Source: an uncultured Clostridia bacterium (GTDB taxonomy: Bacteria; Bacillota; Clostridia; Saccharofermentanales; Saccharofermentanaceae). From it: 64,000 nucleotides of DNA. The stretch is taken from the NCBI GenBank assembly GCA_946407705.1, contig CAMJPC010000004.1, forward strand, positions 62,001 through 126,000, written 5' to 3'. Below are positions 50,627 to 59,929 of this stretch, in pieces. The notes under the pieces are model-generated. The model was not told the origin of the DNA. It did not search any database and worked only from the letters and a program-made list of their open reading frames with translations. Position numbers and translations under genes: made by a program. Position 1 is the first letter of the stretch, and every line of letters starts with the position of its first letter.

Positions 50627-52375
50627 ATGAGTAACATCTACAGAGACAAGTACATCAACGAGCTCACAGAGCAGGATGTAGGAACCGAACTCCGTGTTTG
50701 CGGCTGGATCGAGAACATCAGGGATCATGGCGGTGTTTCTTTCATTGATCTCAGAGACATGTATGGCACACTTCAGGTCGTTATGCGTGACACAAGCCTT
50801 CTTGACGGACTCGTAAAGGAAGAGGCCATTTCCATCGAAGGCAAGATCGAGCACAGGGATGAGGAGACTTACAATCCCAAGATCGCTACAGGCACCATCG
50901 AGCTCGAGGCTCACAAGGTAGATGTTCTCGGAAAGGTCTATACACAGCTTCCTTTCGAGATCATGACATCCAAGGAGATCAGGGAAGACGTCAGACTTAA
51001 GTACAGATATCTCGACTTAAGAAACCAGAAGGTCAAGGACAACATTGTTTTCAGATCAAATGTCATTGCTTTCCTGAGACAGAAGATGACCGAGATGGGA
51101 TTCCTTGAGATCCAGACTCCTATCCTTACGAGCTCTTCACCTGAGGGCGCAAGAGACTACATCGTTCCTTCAAGAAAGTTCAAGGGTAAGTTCTATGCTC
51201 TTCCGCAGGCACCCCAGCAGTTCAAGCAGCTGCTCATGGTTTCCGGCTTTGACAAGTATTTCCAGATCGCTCCCTGCTTCAGAGACGAGGATGCAAGAGC
51301 AGACAGGTCTCCGGGAGAATTCTATCAGCTCGACTTCGAGATGAGCTTCGCAACACAGGAAGACGTATTCAGAGCAGGTGAGGAAGTTCTCACTGCCGCT
51401 TTCGAGAAGTTCGCTCCCGCTGGCGCAAAGGTTACCGCTGCACCTTATCCGGTAATCCCTTACAAGCAGGCAATGCTCGAGTTCGGTACCGATAAGCCCG
51501 ACCTCCGCAACCCGCTCAGAATCATCGACGTTACCGAGTTCTTCTCAAGATGCACGTTCAAGCCTTTCCACGGCAAGACCGTAAGAGCCATCAACGTTCA
51601 TGCAAAGCTTTCCAAGGGTCAGCATGAGAAGATGCTCAAGTACGCTCAGGACGACCTCGGAATGGGCGGTTTAGGCTATCTTGAGGTTCTTGAGGACATG
51701 AGCTATAAGGGACCTATCGACAAGTTCATTCCTGATGACATGAAGGGTGAGCTCGCTGAACTTGCCAAGCTTCAGGCAGGCGATACGATCTTCTTTATCG
51801 CAGACAACGAGGCTAAGGCAAACGAGTGTGCAGGAGCTATCAGAAACGAGCTCGGAAAACGTCTTGAGCTTATCGAGGAGAACGCTTTCAGATTCTGCTT
51901 CGTCAACGATTTCCCGATGTACGAAATGGATCCCGAGACACACAAGTACATATTCACGCACAATCCGTTCTCAATGCCGCAGGGCGGCCTTGAGGCACTC
52001 AATACAAAGGAACCCGGAGAGATCCTCGCTTACCAGTATGACATCGTCTGCAACGGTATCGAGCTTTCTTCCGGCGCAGTTAGAAACCATGACCTCGAGA
52101 TCATGAAGAAGGCTTTCGAGATCGCCGGTTATTCCGAGGAAGAACTCAAGACAAAGTTCGGAGCTCTCTACAGCGCATTCCAGTTTGGCGCTCCGCCGCA
52201 TGCCGGAATGGCTCCCGGTGTTGACCGAATGATCATGATCCTCAGGGGCGAGGAGAACATCAGGGAGGTTATTGCTTTCCCGATGAACGGTAATGCCCAG
52301 GATCTCCTGTGCGGCGCTCCGGGTGACGTAACCGAGCAGCAGCTCAGAGAGGTACACATCAAGGTCAGACAGTAA
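50627..52375 (+). CDS. aspS: Aspartyl-tRNA synthetase
   Basis: A 582-residue class II synthetase of bacterial length. It has an N-terminal OB-fold anticodon-binding domain (GTELRVCGWIENIRDHGGVS), motif 2 with FRDEDARADRSPGEFYQLDF, a GAD insertion (~310-420) and motif 3 GVDRMIMILRG. It charges tRNA-Asp, or also tRNA-Asn in organisms without AsnRS. The start follows AAAGGAACGG. Regulated by the T-box leader. mtaB follows 10 bases later. Confidence 0.96.
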   Translation: MSNIYRDKYINELTEQDVGTELRVCGWIENIRDHGGVSFIDLRDMYGTLQVVMRDTSLLDGLVKEEAISIEGKIEHRDEETYNPKIATGTIELEAHKVDVLGKVYTQLPFEIMTSKEIREDVRLKYRYLDLRNQKVKDNIVFRSNVIAFLRQKMTEMGFLEIQTPILTSSSPEGARDYIVPSRKFKGKFYALPQAPQQFKQLLMVSGFDKYFQIAPCFRDEDARADRSPGEFYQLDFEMSFATQEDVFRAGEEVLTAAFEKFAPAGAKVTAAPYPVIPYKQAMLEFGTDKPDLRNPLRIIDVTEFFSRCTFKPFHGKTVRAINVHAKLSKGQHEKMLKYAQDDLGMGGLGYLEVLEDMSYKGPIDKFIPDDMKGELAELAKLQAGDTIFFIADNEAKANECAGAIRNELGKRLELIEENAFRFCFVNDFPMYEMDPETHKYIFTHNPFSMPQGGLEALNTKEPGEILAYQYDIVCNGIELSSGAVRNHDLEIMKKAFEIAGYSEEELKTKFGALYSAFQFGAPPHAGMAPGVDRMIMILRGEENIREVIAFPMNGNAQDLLCGAPGDVTEQQLREVHIKVRQ

Positions 52376-52385
52376 TCTTAAGCGG

Positions 52386-53696
52386 ATGAAGGTCTATTTC
52401 CTGACATTGGGATGCAGGGTCAACCAATACGAGACAGATGCTTTAAGGAGCATGTTTCTCGAAAGGGGACACGAGATTGCATCTGACCCGAAAGACGCGG
52501 ATTGCTGCGTGGTTAATACCTGCTCCGTTACGGGTGAAGCTGACAGGAAATCAAGGCAGATGTTAAGGAGAATGGCGAGGCTCAACCCCGATACTATCGT
52601 GGTTGCAGCCGGCTGCTCCGCCGAGACCGCTGACGGTAAAGTCGCGGCTGACATTATCGCCGGAACCAAAGAACGTCTCACGATAGTTGACAGAGCAGAA
52701 ACCCTCTTTGCAGAAAAGAGGACTCTTACTCATGAACTCGACCATGTAAGGCCGGAAGTGTCCAAAAAAGACGATTTTCACGACTTCGGAAGCGTTCTGT
52801 CTCCCGAAGGCTGCCGTGCCTTTATGAAGATCGAGGACGGCTGCGATTCGTTCTGCACTTACTGCATCATCCCGTTCGCGAGAGGAAGGGTCTGCAGCAG
52901 GAGCAGGGAATCCTGCATCAAGGAAGCAAAATATCTTGCAGAAAGCGGATTCAAAGAGATCATCGTGTCAGGCATCCATCTTTGCTCCTATGGCAAGGAC
53001 AGGGGCGAAGGCATTATGTCGCTAGCTGATCTCCTCAGGGAAATAGATAGCACCGAAGGCATCGAAAGATTAAGGCTCGGCTCGCTCGAACCGATCTCCA
53101 TGACGGATGAGTTCATCGATGCTCTTGCAGACCTTAAGCATATCTGCCCGTCATTCCATCTTTCGCTCCAGAGCGGTTCCGACACTGTCCTCAAAAGGAT
53201 GAACAGACACTACGACTCAAAAGGCTACGCTTCAAGAGTCATACGTCTCAGAGAGCGTTTCCCGGATATGTCTCTTACCACGGACATCATAGTCGGATTC
53301 CCGGGAGAGACCGATGAGGAATTCGAGGAAACCATAAGGTTTGCAAGGGAGATGGATTTTGCCAGGATACATGTCTTCCCGTATTCGATGCGTAAAGGCA
53401 CCAAGGCAGCCGAGATGGAGCAGGTATCTCCTGATGTCAAGAAGCAGCGTGAGGCAAGACTTCTTGCTCTCGCATCAGATCTTGCTGCTGATTTCACTTC
53501 GAAAATGACAGGAAAAGAAGAGACCGTCCTGGTTGAGAAAGTGAACGGCAGGACTGTCTCCGGTTATACTGAGAACTACGTAAGGGCAGAGGCTGAGATC
53601 CCTTCAGACATGGAGCTTCCGGTCCCCGGAGACATTATCAGGGGGACTGTCACAGGCAGCAACGGCGCAGAAATTGTCCTCAAAAACTGCTTTTGA
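52386..53696 (+). CDS. mtaB: tRNA t6A37 methylthiotransferase MtaB
   Basis: A 436-residue radical-SAM enzyme that converts t6A37 to ms2t6A in tRNA. The N-terminal domain begins FLTLGCRVNQYETDALRSMF, the form that separates MtaB from MiaB and RimO, with further cysteines in NTCSVTGEADRKSR and AAGCSAE. The radical-SAM CxxxCxxC is in CDSFCTYCIIPFARG (~152-166), and a TRAM domain ends the protein. Its tRNA role fits its place behind aspS in the T-box operon. Confidence 0.92.
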   Translation: MKVYFLTLGCRVNQYETDALRSMFLERGHEIASDPKDADCCVVNTCSVTGEADRKSRQMLRRMARLNPDTIVVAAGCSAETADGKVAADIIAGTKERLTIVDRAETLFAEKRTLTHELDHVRPEVSKKDDFHDFGSVLSPEGCRAFMKIEDGCDSFCTYCIIPFARGRVCSRSRESCIKEAKYLAESGFKEIIVSGIHLCSYGKDRGEGIMSLADLLREIDSTEGIERLRLGSLEPISMTDEFIDALADLKHICPSFHLSLQSGSDTVLKRMNRHYDSKGYASRVIRLRERFPDMSLTTDIIVGFPGETDEEFEETIRFAREMDFARIHVFPYSMRKGTKAAEMEQVSPDVKKQREARLLALASDLAADFTSKMTGKEETVLVEKVNGRTVSGYTENYVRAEAEIPSDMELPVPGDIIRGTVTGSNGAEIVLKNCF

Positions 53697-53710
53697 CTTT
53701 ATAAAGAAAC

Positions 53711-53741
53711 TTTACAATTTGAAATCCAAATGTGCTAAAAT
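53711..53741 (+). promoter_or_regulatory. Promoter of the ireB operon
   Basis: -35 TTTACA (53711-53716), 19-base spacer, extended -10 TGC-TAAAAT (TAAAAT 53736-53741), 42 bases before the TTG start of ireB. Confidence 0.5.
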
Positions 53742-53783
53742 ACGGATGTAGAAGGATATCTACATTCATACGGAGGATAGCTT

Positions 53784-54032
53784 TTGGACGATAGTACCGC
53801 AAAATTTAATCTTTCGGGCGACAGGACAGCGGATGTACAAGCGCTGATGACTTATGTGCTTTCAGCCCTGAAAGAGAAAGGTTACAATCCCATCAACCAG
53901 TTGGTGGGTTACTTTATTTCGGGCGATCCTACCTATATCACAAACTATAAAGGCGCAAGAGGCCTTATCAAGAGAATCGACCGCGACGAGCTTCTCGAGG
54001 TCATCATTAACGATTACTGCTCAAGGCTGTAA
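53784..54032 (+). CDS. ireB: IreB family regulatory phosphoprotein (UPF0297)
   Basis: An 82-residue protein with the family sequence MTYVLSALKEKGYNPINQLV and GYFISGDPTYITNYKGAR. It starts with TTG (53784) seven bases after GGAGG. In Enterococcus, IreB is phosphorylated by the PASTA kinase IreK and affects cephalosporin resistance. It heads the conserved Firmicutes run ireB – ruvX – DUF1292. The threonines near the N-terminus, where IreB is phosphorylated, are kept (STAKF). Confidence 0.93.
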   Translation: MDDSTAKFNLSGDRTADVQALMTYVLSALKEKGYNPINQLVGYFISGDPTYITNYKGARGLIKRIDRDELLEVIINDYCSRL

Positions 54033-54053
54033 TCTTTTCACGAGGAATAATTA

Positions 54054-54482
54054 ATGGCTAAACCCGCAGGGCGTATTATGGGCATCGATTTCGGTATGAA
54101 GCATATCGGAGTCGCGCTTTCTGATGAATCAAGGATCATTGCAAGAGGCTACGAGACGGTTAACTGGAATGGGGTGGACGACACCTGGGCAATTAACCGT
54201 ATTTGCGAGATTATTAAGGAAATGAACGTCAACGGCATCGTATTGGGCAAGCCTTCAAGGACCGACGGCACCAGATCCGAGACTGAAGCGAAGGCTGAGG
54301 TTTTCGGTGACAAGCTTAAGGAAGCCTGCGGCATCGAGCCTGTCTATAAGGATGAGCGTTTCACCACGGTCATGGCTTCAAGATATCTCCATGACTGCAA
54401 TATCAAGGCCAAAAAGCAGAAAAAGGTCATCGATCAGGTCGCCGCTGAGATAATTCTGCAGGAATATCTCGATATGCTATAA
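54054..54482 (+). CDS. ruvX: Holliday junction resolvase-like protein RuvX/YqgF
   Basis: A 142-residue RNase H-fold protein. Signature parts: IMGIDFGMKHIGVALSD (first acidic residue), GIVLGKPSRTDGTRSETEAK, VYKDERFTTVMASRYLHDCN and the C-terminal IDQVAAEIILQEYLD. It acts on nucleic-acid junctions or pre-16S rRNA. DFGMKHIG has His where DFGxxRIG is common. It is 21 bases after ireB, in the usual order. Confidence 0.93.
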   Translation: MAKPAGRIMGIDFGMKHIGVALSDESRIIARGYETVNWNGVDDTWAINRICEIIKEMNVNGIVLGKPSRTDGTRSETEAKAEVFGDKLKEACGIEPVYKDERFTTVMASRYLHDCNIKAKKQKKVIDQVAAEIILQEYLDML

Positions 54483-54518
54483 TAATTATTATTTTTGCCC
54501 GCGAAGGAGATAATTATT

Positions 54519-54884
54519 ATGGCTGAAGATAAAGATATGAACCAGAGTGAGCCCGTTAACAGCAAGGACGAGCTCCTTGACGCCATTTCCGAGATGGAAG
54601 TTGATCTCGACCGTACGATCAGTCTTACAGACGAGGAGACCGGTGAAGAGATCGAGTTCATCGTAGACGATACCTTCAACATGAACGGCAAGGAATATGT
54701 AGTTCTTCTCAAGCCTACAGATGATCCTGACGCTGATTACGAATACATCATCATGGAGACCGTCGAGATCGATGGAGAGTCCATGCTCCAGACCATTACC
54801 GGCAAGGAAGCTGACGTAATCTACGATTATTACGATAATCTCTGCGACGAGCTTTACGGCGACGATGAAGAATCAGACAAATAA
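54519..54884 (+). CDS. DUF1292 family protein (YrzB-like)
   Basis: A 121-residue acidic protein. I chose the ATG at 54519 because AAGGAG lies nine bases upstream. Residues ~25-100 carry the DUF1292 pattern (ISLTDEETGEEIEFIVDDTF, NGKEYVVLLKP, YEYIIMETVEIDGE). It is the normal third member of the ireB–ruvX block. Function unknown. Confidence 0.9.
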   Translation: MAEDKDMNQSEPVNSKDELLDAISEMEVDLDRTISLTDEETGEEIEFIVDDTFNMNGKEYVVLLKPTDDPDADYEYIIMETVEIDGESMLQTITGKEADVIYDYYDNLCDELYGDDEESDK

Positions 54885-55293
54885 CAGACCCGCAGGACTC
54901 CGCAAAAAGAAAGCTATCAAGGAAGCTCTGAAGGCCAGGCAGGCCGGTGAGACCCTGAAGAACGACAATGGCGGAGATGACCTTCTGGTCATACGTGACG
55001 CGTATAGCCACAAGGAATATTACCTTTCGGTCATCGATACTTTCGTTTTGCAGAAATCCGAATATTTTGTCATGTATAACTACGTTCCGGATAACGGCAA
55101 TCATAACCCGCCGGAACTTGTTATCATGCGCGCAGGCCGCTCTCCGAAGGGCGACCAGATCCTTTATTCCATCAAGGATAAGGACGAACTTGACCGCGCT
55201 TTTGTATGCTTCATGAGAAGATTCTATGCATCTGAGGTGCCTAACGAAAAGACCAGGAGCGGTGTAGCATCCGGAGAAAGCGCGACTGAATGA
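54865..55293 (+). CDS. Second DUF1292-like protein with basic N-terminus
   Basis: A 142-residue protein whose ATG lies 20 bases inside the preceding gene in another frame. A Lys/Arg-rich start (LRKKKAIKEALKARQAGE) precedes a small domain (LLVIRDAYSHKEYYLSVIDTF, YFVMYNY) that resembles the DUF1292 pattern: conserved Tyr-x-x-x near an aromatic core. Probably a duplicated and diverged partner. No clear Shine-Dalgarno site, so translation is likely coupled. The stop overlaps the next start (ATGA). Confidence 0.75.
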   Translation: MKNQTNNRPAGLRKKKAIKEALKARQAGETLKNDNGGDDLLVIRDAYSHKEYYLSVIDTFVLQKSEYFVMYNYVPDNGNHNPPELVIMRAGRSPKGDQILYSIKDKDELDRAFVCFMRRFYASEVPNEKTRSGVASGESATE

Positions 55294-56177
55294 GATTCAT
55301 CGAGAAAGCTTCCGGATGGCTGATCGCAACAGGACTGGCTATCGCGGTCCTGCTTGCTTTTAACTATCTGGATGTTTTCGTTATGGTGGGTTTCCGTCAT
55401 GCAGGATTCGACACGAAGATCTACAAGGGTCTGATCACATCCACCGCAGCACTGATAAACGTTCTTGCATTCGGTTTCTTTTTCTTTGTCTGCAAGAGGG
55501 TCAGAAGACCGCTTCTCCAGGTAAAGAAGATAAATGCCGTTGATATCATCCTCGTCCTGATCATTGCATTGGGAATGCTTGGTTTTGTCGTGACTTTTAT
55601 CATGGTCTCCGACAAGATCTCCGAATACATCAAGTCGCTTTCGGAGCAGATGACCGAATACAGGAAGTCTGTGGACAGATATACCGATGTCAAACAGGAG
55701 GTTATTCCTTTCTGGGATTCTATATTGTATCTCATCTCGCTTTGTTTCATTGTTCCTCTGGAGGAAGAATTGATATTCAGAGGCGCCATCTTCGGAATAC
55801 TGAAGAGGAAGATGAGGCCTTTTGCCGCAATAATCTTAACTGCGATACTTTTCGGCATCATGCACCGTGTGTCGGTCCATACGGCATATGCTTTGATCTG
55901 CGGAATGATCCTCACGGCAGTCTATCATTACACCGACAACATCTTTGCGGGCGTTATCATCCACTCGGTCTTCAACCTTCTCGGTTCGGGCCTGGGTGAT
56001 TTTCTTAAACTCGAACAACTGGGAGTTTCCACTGCAGTCAGAAAAGAGATACTGTCCTGGACCAACGTAATATGCATCATGATGATGGTTCCCGCGGGAG
56101 TGGCCTTTTTCGCGCTGAGGAACAGATATAAGAAACGTCAGCTGAAAAAAACGGAAAGTGTGGCTTCCAATGAGTAA
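55290..56177 (+). CDS. CPBP-family intramembrane metalloprotease
   Basis: A 295-residue membrane protein with about eight helices. The CPBP (CAAX/Abi) motifs are in order: EEELIFRGAIFGIL (EExxxR, ~153), FGIMHRVS (FxxxH) and VIIHSVFNLLGSGLG (HxxxN/D). Members cleave membrane peptides or act in bacteriocin immunity. The start overlaps the previous stop and the end overlaps the next start, so it is part of the ireB operon. Confidence 0.88.
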   Translation: MRFIEKASGWLIATGLAIAVLLAFNYLDVFVMVGFRHAGFDTKIYKGLITSTAALINVLAFGFFFFVCKRVRRPLLQVKKINAVDIILVLIIALGMLGFVVTFIMVSDKISEYIKSLSEQMTEYRKSVDRYTDVKQEVIPFWDSILYLISLCFIVPLEEELIFRGAIFGILKRKMRPFAAIILTAILFGIMHRVSVHTAYALICGMILTAVYHYTDNIFAGVIIHSVFNLLGSGLGDFLKLEQLGVSTAVRKEILSWTNVICIMMMVPAGVAFFALRNRYKKRQLKKTESVASNE

Positions 56178-59100
56178 GCTCGACATGTTCAGATTCGGAA
56201 ATACCAGACGCAGAAAGGTAGCCGTCTATGCCATAACAGTGGCGGCTGTATTTCTTGCTGCGGCACTTTTCATGGTGTCCATCGGTTTTTTCAGCTACAG
56301 ATCCGAGCTTGTCACTGTCACTGCCACTGAGACCGACATCGGTGATTCGGCTGCCGGAATAGGCGTCAACGCCGATCTCATCCCGAATATCAACATGATA
56401 TGCGACTCATCATTTGAGAACAGCAGCACATACTACAGCATGCTTGTTGCTGGCAGCTCTGGAAATGCCGTATACCTTAAACCCGATGCGGTCCTGCAGA
56501 GCGGCTTTGACGGAAAGACTGCCTCAGGCGCATCCGTCAGGATCGTTTCGATAGATGCCGACGGAGTCATGAACGAAAAGTATTCCGGAATGGTAACGGG
56601 ATTCGAGGCGGCCAGACTTGGCGCGGTTACTGCGCTTGATGAGATCAGGGGCCTTTACGGAGAGGATTCGATCGTCAAGGTAAGAGGCTTCGGCGGTACC
56701 GTCTGTGCGCTTACGCAGGAAGGCTTCATTCTTTACGACATTACTAGCCAGCAGCTCGCAGGCAGGGTATCAGGCAACGAGAGCTTCATGGACATTGCGT
56801 GCGCTGATTCTTTCGTCATGGCTGTCACTCTCGACGGTAAGATATATCTTTCAACTGACGGAAAGAACTTCAATCCGGCAAGTAACGAAGGTGTTATCGA
56901 ATCGCGAGATTACAGCAGATCCGTTTTTGCCGGAAGCGGGGCAGTGGGAAAGACCGCGGCCGCGTGCTTTGGAGACGGTACTGTTGTAAGCGTTTGCGAC
57001 GGCAAGCAATATTACTCGAAAATAGTAACGAATTCCGGGATCACCAAGTTCATTTCCTACGACAGCGGATTTGTCGCAATCTCCGCTTCGGGTGAAGTGT
57101 TTACTTCCACCAACGGCATCGTTTTCGGACTCGCTGGAAGCTCAAAAGCCCTGCAGGTAAAGATCGCTGCTTCCGCAGGAAGGAACGGAAAAGCATGCTT
57201 CATCAATGAGAACGGAACGGTCGTTACCGTTGTATCCGATAAGAACGGTGCAACCATAACCGAATCGAACGCACCTCTTGCCCAGCCTGACATTCCAGTA
57301 TCCATTACGATGTCTGATTCAGGTCTGATCGTTGCAACTCACAGCAACGGCAAAGCTGTCACGATCAATCCTGTCTCCGGAGCGGTAACCACGTTCACTT
57401 CCGAGAATGTCATGATCGAGCGTATCCTGGGCTACTATTCGGACAAGATAGTATTTGACTCGGGCAAGGGCATCTACAGAGCCCAGGTCCTTTCTGAGAT
57501 CGATGTCAGCGGAACGGTTGCTGAAGGCTCGATACTTACTGATGACATCATCTTCATCGGAGAGGAGAAGAGCTCATTCGGAGGTGCCGTTATGAGCGGT
57601 TCTTCCGAACAGTGGAATATCTCTTCGAACGGTTCATGGGACGTATATGGTGAAGGAACTGTTTTCGCATTGTCCAATACGTCATACAGCGGTGCGGGAT
57701 GTGCAAGGATCACGGGCTCCGGCAACAACCTTCACGCGTTGTCCCAGAAGCTCTGCGGTCTGTCATCAGATACATTCAAGGCTGATACTTTCTATAGGCT
57801 CAGCGTTTGGCTCAAGTCGCCTGACATTTCGGGCAAAGTCTATATGTGGGTTGAGGGAAAGACCTTCGGCAAGCTCGGCACGGTAATAAGCAAAGTCACG
57901 ACGTCCTACAAGCAGTATGATTATGTTTTCGCCGTTACGGACCAGATGATGAAGAACAACGAGGAAATACGCGTTAACATTGCTTTTGAAGGCACGGGAA
58001 CACTCTATGCCGATAACGCGTATCTCGGACCTGATTCATACCGCCAGTCCGGCATCCCGACGCATTATCAGGACGTGTTGAAGATAGGAAGTCCCGCTGC
58101 CATAAGGCTCGGAAACCTTAACTTTGCATCATCAGGATTCTCAAGTGCTTCTTTCTACGGTCTGACCGAGGATTCTAATTCCGCTGAATGCGATATCGGC
58201 GGAAAGATGAAGAGGGTGTCCGTCTGTAACTCGCTTGAGGACAGCCTCAGAATGGTCAACACCTGCGGCTCATCACCGTGGTTTAAGATCGGTTCATGCG
58301 CAACTCCGCAGGACATCGACAATTTCCTTGAGTACATGTGCGGATCAGTTTCTTCCGAGTTCGGAAGAAAGAGGATCGATAACGGAACGGCAATGCCGTG
58401 GGCACGCCGCTTTGACAAGGTATTTATCGAGATAACCGACACTGAGGGATTCTTCATCAGCGACACGCAGAGAGCCGCATACGTTAATTTCGTCATCTCG
58501 ATGTTCTCACAATCCGAGTATTTTACTGACATCAAGGATAAGACGATCTTCCTCGACGGCATGAAATACGACGGCGGCGTCATGATGTCATCCGCTAATA
58601 GCCATACGATGCCTCTGGTCATCGAAAACAATGACAAGAACGCAACCTTCAACAGCAATTCAGACGCGGCTTTCGCAGTCGCTCAGTATGATGTCCCGCG
58701 CGTCGCTTCAAGCGGATACAGGGGAGAGTACATCAATTCAGTCACCATCGCCAACGACACCATGAATGCCGGAAAGATCGTGTCACTGCTCCTGTCCGAC
58801 AAATCCGAGTTTGCGGAGATGTTCCTTTTCAATGCGGGAATAAGCTTCAGACCGGCTTCTTATACCGATGATACAATGTTCATCAATGCAGGCGAATTCG
58901 TTGAGACCATGAGGGTTTCGAGTACGATCGCTTCCTACTGCGGATGGAAAGAACTCTATGTCGACATAGCTGAGCCTCTCGAAGAAGCGAACAAAGGCAA
59001 ATCAGATGCTTTCAGGAGCATGTGTTCGGCTGCGGTTTTCTATGACGGAAGCGATTACTGCATGATCATATCGAATTCCTCAAATTCACAGCAGAGCTTC

Positions 59101-59253
59101 CTCATTAACGACAATGCCATCAGAAGTACGAAGAGTACTGTTTTCAGGTATTCCCAGAATGGTACGCTGCTGACCGAGAGGCCCTTGAGATCGCAGAGTT
59201 TAAGAAATATCCTCCAGCCCGGAGAATACTTTGTCATAAGGATCAAGAAGTAA
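56170..59253 (+). CDS. Large membrane-anchored protein: propeller-like, CBM-like and degenerate glycoside-hydrolase-like regions
   Basis: A protein of about 1027 residues. One helix near the N-terminus (~16-38) leaves the rest outside the cell. Residues ~150-440 have repeated blades (VMAVTLDGKIYLSTDGKNF, VAISASGEVFTSTNGIVF) like a beta-propeller. Residues ~475-625 look like a CBM4/9 beta-sandwich (WDVYGEGTVFALSNTSYSGA). The C-terminal third recalls clan GH-A (GH51-like) enzymes: WFKIGSCATPQDIDNFLEYM, then FDKVFIEITDTEGFF where the family has WEIGNE, so the catalytic Glu seems missing. The start is the ATG at 56170; a GTG at 56158 is the alternative. It overlaps the CPBP gene by 8 bases. Confidence 0.7.
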   Translation: MSKLDMFRFGNTRRRKVAVYAITVAAVFLAAALFMVSIGFFSYRSELVTVTATETDIGDSAAGIGVNADLIPNINMICDSSFENSSTYYSMLVAGSSGNAVYLKPDAVLQSGFDGKTASGASVRIVSIDADGVMNEKYSGMVTGFEAARLGAVTALDEIRGLYGEDSIVKVRGFGGTVCALTQEGFILYDITSQQLAGRVSGNESFMDIACADSFVMAVTLDGKIYLSTDGKNFNPASNEGVIESRDYSRSVFAGSGAVGKTAAACFGDGTVVSVCDGKQYYSKIVTNSGITKFISYDSGFVAISASGEVFTSTNGIVFGLAGSSKALQVKIAASAGRNGKACFINENGTVVTVVSDKNGATITESNAPLAQPDIPVSITMSDSGLIVATHSNGKAVTINPVSGAVTTFTSENVMIERILGYYSDKIVFDSGKGIYRAQVLSEIDVSGTVAEGSILTDDIIFIGEEKSSFGGAVMSGSSEQWNISSNGSWDVYGEGTVFALSNTSYSGAGCARITGSGNNLHALSQKLCGLSSDTFKADTFYRLSVWLKSPDISGKVYMWVEGKTFGKLGTVISKVTTSYKQYDYVFAVTDQMMKNNEEIRVNIAFEGTGTLYADNAYLGPDSYRQSGIPTHYQDVLKIGSPAAIRLGNLNFASSGFSSASFYGLTEDSNSAECDIGGKMKRVSVCNSLEDSLRMVNTCGSSPWFKIGSCATPQDIDNFLEYMCGSVSSEFGRKRIDNGTAMPWARRFDKVFIEITDTEGFFISDTQRAAYVNFVISMFSQSEYFTDIKDKTIFLDGMKYDGGVMMSSANSHTMPLVIENNDKNATFNSNSDAAFAVAQYDVPRVASSGYRGEYINSVTIANDTMNAGKIVSLLLSDKSEFAEMFLFNAGISFRPASYTDDTMFINAGEFVETMRVSSTIASYCGWKELYVDIAEPLEEANKGKSDAFRSMCSAAVFYDGSDYCMIISNSSNSQQSFLINDNAIRSTKSTVFRYSQNGTLLTERPLRSQSLRNILQPGEYFVIRIKK

Positions 59254-59259
59254 TGAAGA

Positions 59260-59802
59260 TCAGGCTTTGTCCTTGATGAGAGCGGGAATCAGGCCCGGGA
59301 CTTTGCCGTAAGATGTTTTCCATGCCCTGCAGAGCTCATTTGCCTCGGCTTCGCTGCCGACTGTTAATTCTGCACGGAAGGGCATTCCGTTGTTATCGGA
59401 AAAGAGCGTAACCTTCCAAAGCCCGTTCGGAGTCTGAAGCTTGGAACTTGTAACAAGAGAGGCAAGACGCATCTCTTCGGCAAGTTCCTTGACGGATTCC
59501 TCAAGACTTGCAATTACGGTCGCATTGATGGCCGGCATTGCATCATCCAAAAGAGCTTTGCCGCCTGCGGATATCGTAAGGGTCTCCGAACCGCCGATAG
59601 CGGGTGCAGAAGCGCTCTCATCCATTGTCTTGTCCATGAGATTTCCGCGGATCAGCTCTTCATAAGCCCTGCTGAACGTGAAGAAATCGGTGTAGAGCTG
59701 ATCAAGACACCTGTTCATGAGCAGGTGATAACTTACGCCCGGTACACGGCTTACCAGATAGAGTATTCTGATTTTCGCTTCCGCGATAGAAAAATCTGCC
59801 AT
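59260..59802 (-). CDS. DUF4364 family protein
   Basis: A 180-residue protein. The start is the ATG at 59802, six bases after AAAGGAG; an in-frame TTG at 59823 lies upstream of that site. The N-terminal part (IAEAKIRILYLVSRVPGVSY, FTFSRAYEELIRGNLM, LTISAGGKALL) reads as a winged helix of the kind seen in DUF4364, a family confined largely to Clostridia. The C-terminal half is alpha/beta. It probably binds DNA, which is inference. Convergent with the large membrane-anchored gene, separated by six bases. Confidence 0.82.
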   Translation of the reverse strand: MADFSIAEAKIRILYLVSRVPGVSYHLLMNRCLDQLYTDFFTFSRAYEELIRGNLMDKTMDESASAPAIGGSETLTISAGGKALLDDAMPAINATVIASLEESVKELAEEMRLASLVTSSKLQTPNGLWKVTLFSDNNGMPFRAELTVGSEAEANELCRAWKTSYGKVPGLIPALIKDKA

Positions 59803-59860
59803 TTGGAGCTCCTTTGACTTCAATTATAATCGAAATGCCACAATTTCAATCTATTTTTTA

Positions 59861-59890
59861 TTGATATATTGCAGTGCCTTAAAATATAAT
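59861..59890 (+). promoter_or_regulatory. Promoter of the ChW-repeat protein gene
   Basis: -35 TTGATA (59861-59866), 18-base spacer, -10 TATAAT (59885-59890). The expected transcription start, about 59897, falls on an in-frame ATG, so the next ATG (59930) is the better start codon. Confidence 0.65.
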
Positions 59891-59929
59891 TAAAAAATGG
59901 TGCAATTCGGGGAAAAACCATCTAATTCA

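Noticed and set aside
59897..59929. Upstream ATG as the start of the ChW-repeat protein
   Set aside because: It falls on the predicted transcription start and has no ribosome site. The next ATG gives a normal signal peptide.
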